DNA from: Fasciola hepatica
Taxonomy: Eukaryota; Platyhelminthes; Trematoda; Plagiorchiida; Fasciolidae
Length of the DNA stretch: 64,000 nucleotides
Direction of reading: 5' to 3'
NCBI GenBank assembly: GCA_948099385.1
Contig: CANUEZ040000014.1
Span: 1,488,001-1,552,000 of the forward strand
The notes under the pieces were generated by a model. The model was not told the DNA's origin. It saw nothing but the letters and a program-made list of their open reading frames with translations, and did not search any database. The position numbers were made by a program, and so were the translations under genes. Shown piece by piece: positions 63,189 to 64,000 of this stretch; the first letter of the stretch is position 1; each line of letters opens with the position of its first letter.

Positions 63189-64000
63189 ATATTGGTTTCG
63201 AATAGATAAAGTGACAATTTCAATTTTATTGGACTGAATGTCTACACTGAAATTCAATGCATAAACCACGTGCAATAATGCGAATAATCCCATTTAGCAC
63301 ACTTATTACAGCAACAAAAACCTCGGCAAACCTCGAAATTATTGAACCAATAGCAAACAAATAAACCCCCTTTTGCTTCCGAATCGAATTTATATGAGCA
63401 AAGTCGATCTTGACGTCTTATGAATAGAGCTCAAACTCGCAAATTAGGAAGTATCCTGAATACCTTCGTGATAAAAACCAACCTCCGGAAATTGAAGAAG
63501 TGCAAACTGACCATTCTATCGAAATGATCTATACAACTCCTAGTTTCACTGCAAGCAGACATATGTCTCCTGATAGTACGGTTAGCTTTGGCTTACTCAT
63601 TTTTGGAATTCACATGTAATTTGCTAGGAATTTGATCTTTGTCAAACCAGTTCCCGGATTTTTCCAAAAAACAAGATGCAACTTTCAAAATAAAAAAGGC
63701 ATTCTTTGTTGCGTAAAGAAGTAGCAAAATAACCGACTTGGATAATATACAAATAGTTATCAAGAGCGTTCTCATCAACCTCGTGGCCAGTACAGCTACA
63801 TTTATAGGGCAGAAATGTGAACATCCCCAACCGGAGTGGTTGATAAAGGGAAATAAGAAACCCTCACCACTATGATTGTGGCACACCTCGAGGATAACTG
63901 AACATCACGTGAATAACGGCCCATTCAAGATAGTCTACCGAGTCCCTACGAGAACATAAAAAGTAGCTAGAAAACATTGAGCAAAGGGAGACTCTGTCAG
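63189..64000. other. Right flank, 5' of the protocadherin coding start
   Basis: No coding sequence recognised on either strand. The frame upstream of the start is closed by TGA at 63222-63220. The region is likely a 5'-UTR intron or upstream intergenic DNA. No promoter motif could be supported by eye. Confidence 0.5.

Overview
The window looks like animal nuclear DNA, most likely from a flatworm and probably a digenean trematode. It is AT-rich, has very large introns with canonical GT..AG borders, carries decayed RTE-like retrotransposon debris and dispersed short repeats, and holds one recognisable gene. There are no operons, no ribosome binding sites and no bacterial-type gene packing. The flatworm assignment is inference from gene architecture and repeat style. 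It was not confirmed by any search.

The one convincing gene is a protocadherin on the minus strand. It runs from about 63,165 down to about 2,890, and may continue beyond the left edge. Five coding exons can be joined by splice signals and reading phase: 63156-61966, 30996-30316, 27884-26391, 18973-18547 and 3207-2906 (or to a stop at 2888). The first two junctions fall inside cadherin repeats and restore the cadherin consensus exactly. The product is about 1,365-1,370 residues: signal peptide, seven cadherin (EC) repeats, a Gly/Pro-rich juxtamembrane stalk, one transmembrane helix with a KRRR stop-transfer, and a tail of roughly 120 residues. The introns are about 31.0, 2.4, 7.4 and 15.3 kb, so over 90% of the window is intron.

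The introns hold the rest. Intron 4 (3208-18546) contains a 58-bp AT microsatellite, a 210-bp foldback (7019-7228), a decayed RTE-like reverse-transcriptase tail (about 9592-10476), a near-perfect palindrome with 267-bp arms (10603-11153), and one copy each of a hammerhead-like repeat and a tRNA-like SINE relic. Intron 1 (30997-61965) holds further copies of the hammerhead-like repeat, a diverged copy of the large foldback (44687-45110), two more SINE-like relics, TA tracts and C-rich tracts. Introns 2 and 3 are nearly featureless.

The observations most worth a second look are three. First, a dispersed family of five copies has a CTGATGA/stem/GAAA core like a hammerhead ribozyme, with some compensatory pairing but a non-consensus cleavage site. 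Second, there is a very young foldback element with a relative 34 kb away. Third, there is a strong splice acceptor only 9 nt upstream of the protocadherin start codon, which could be a 5'-UTR cis-intron or a spliced-leader trans-splice site.
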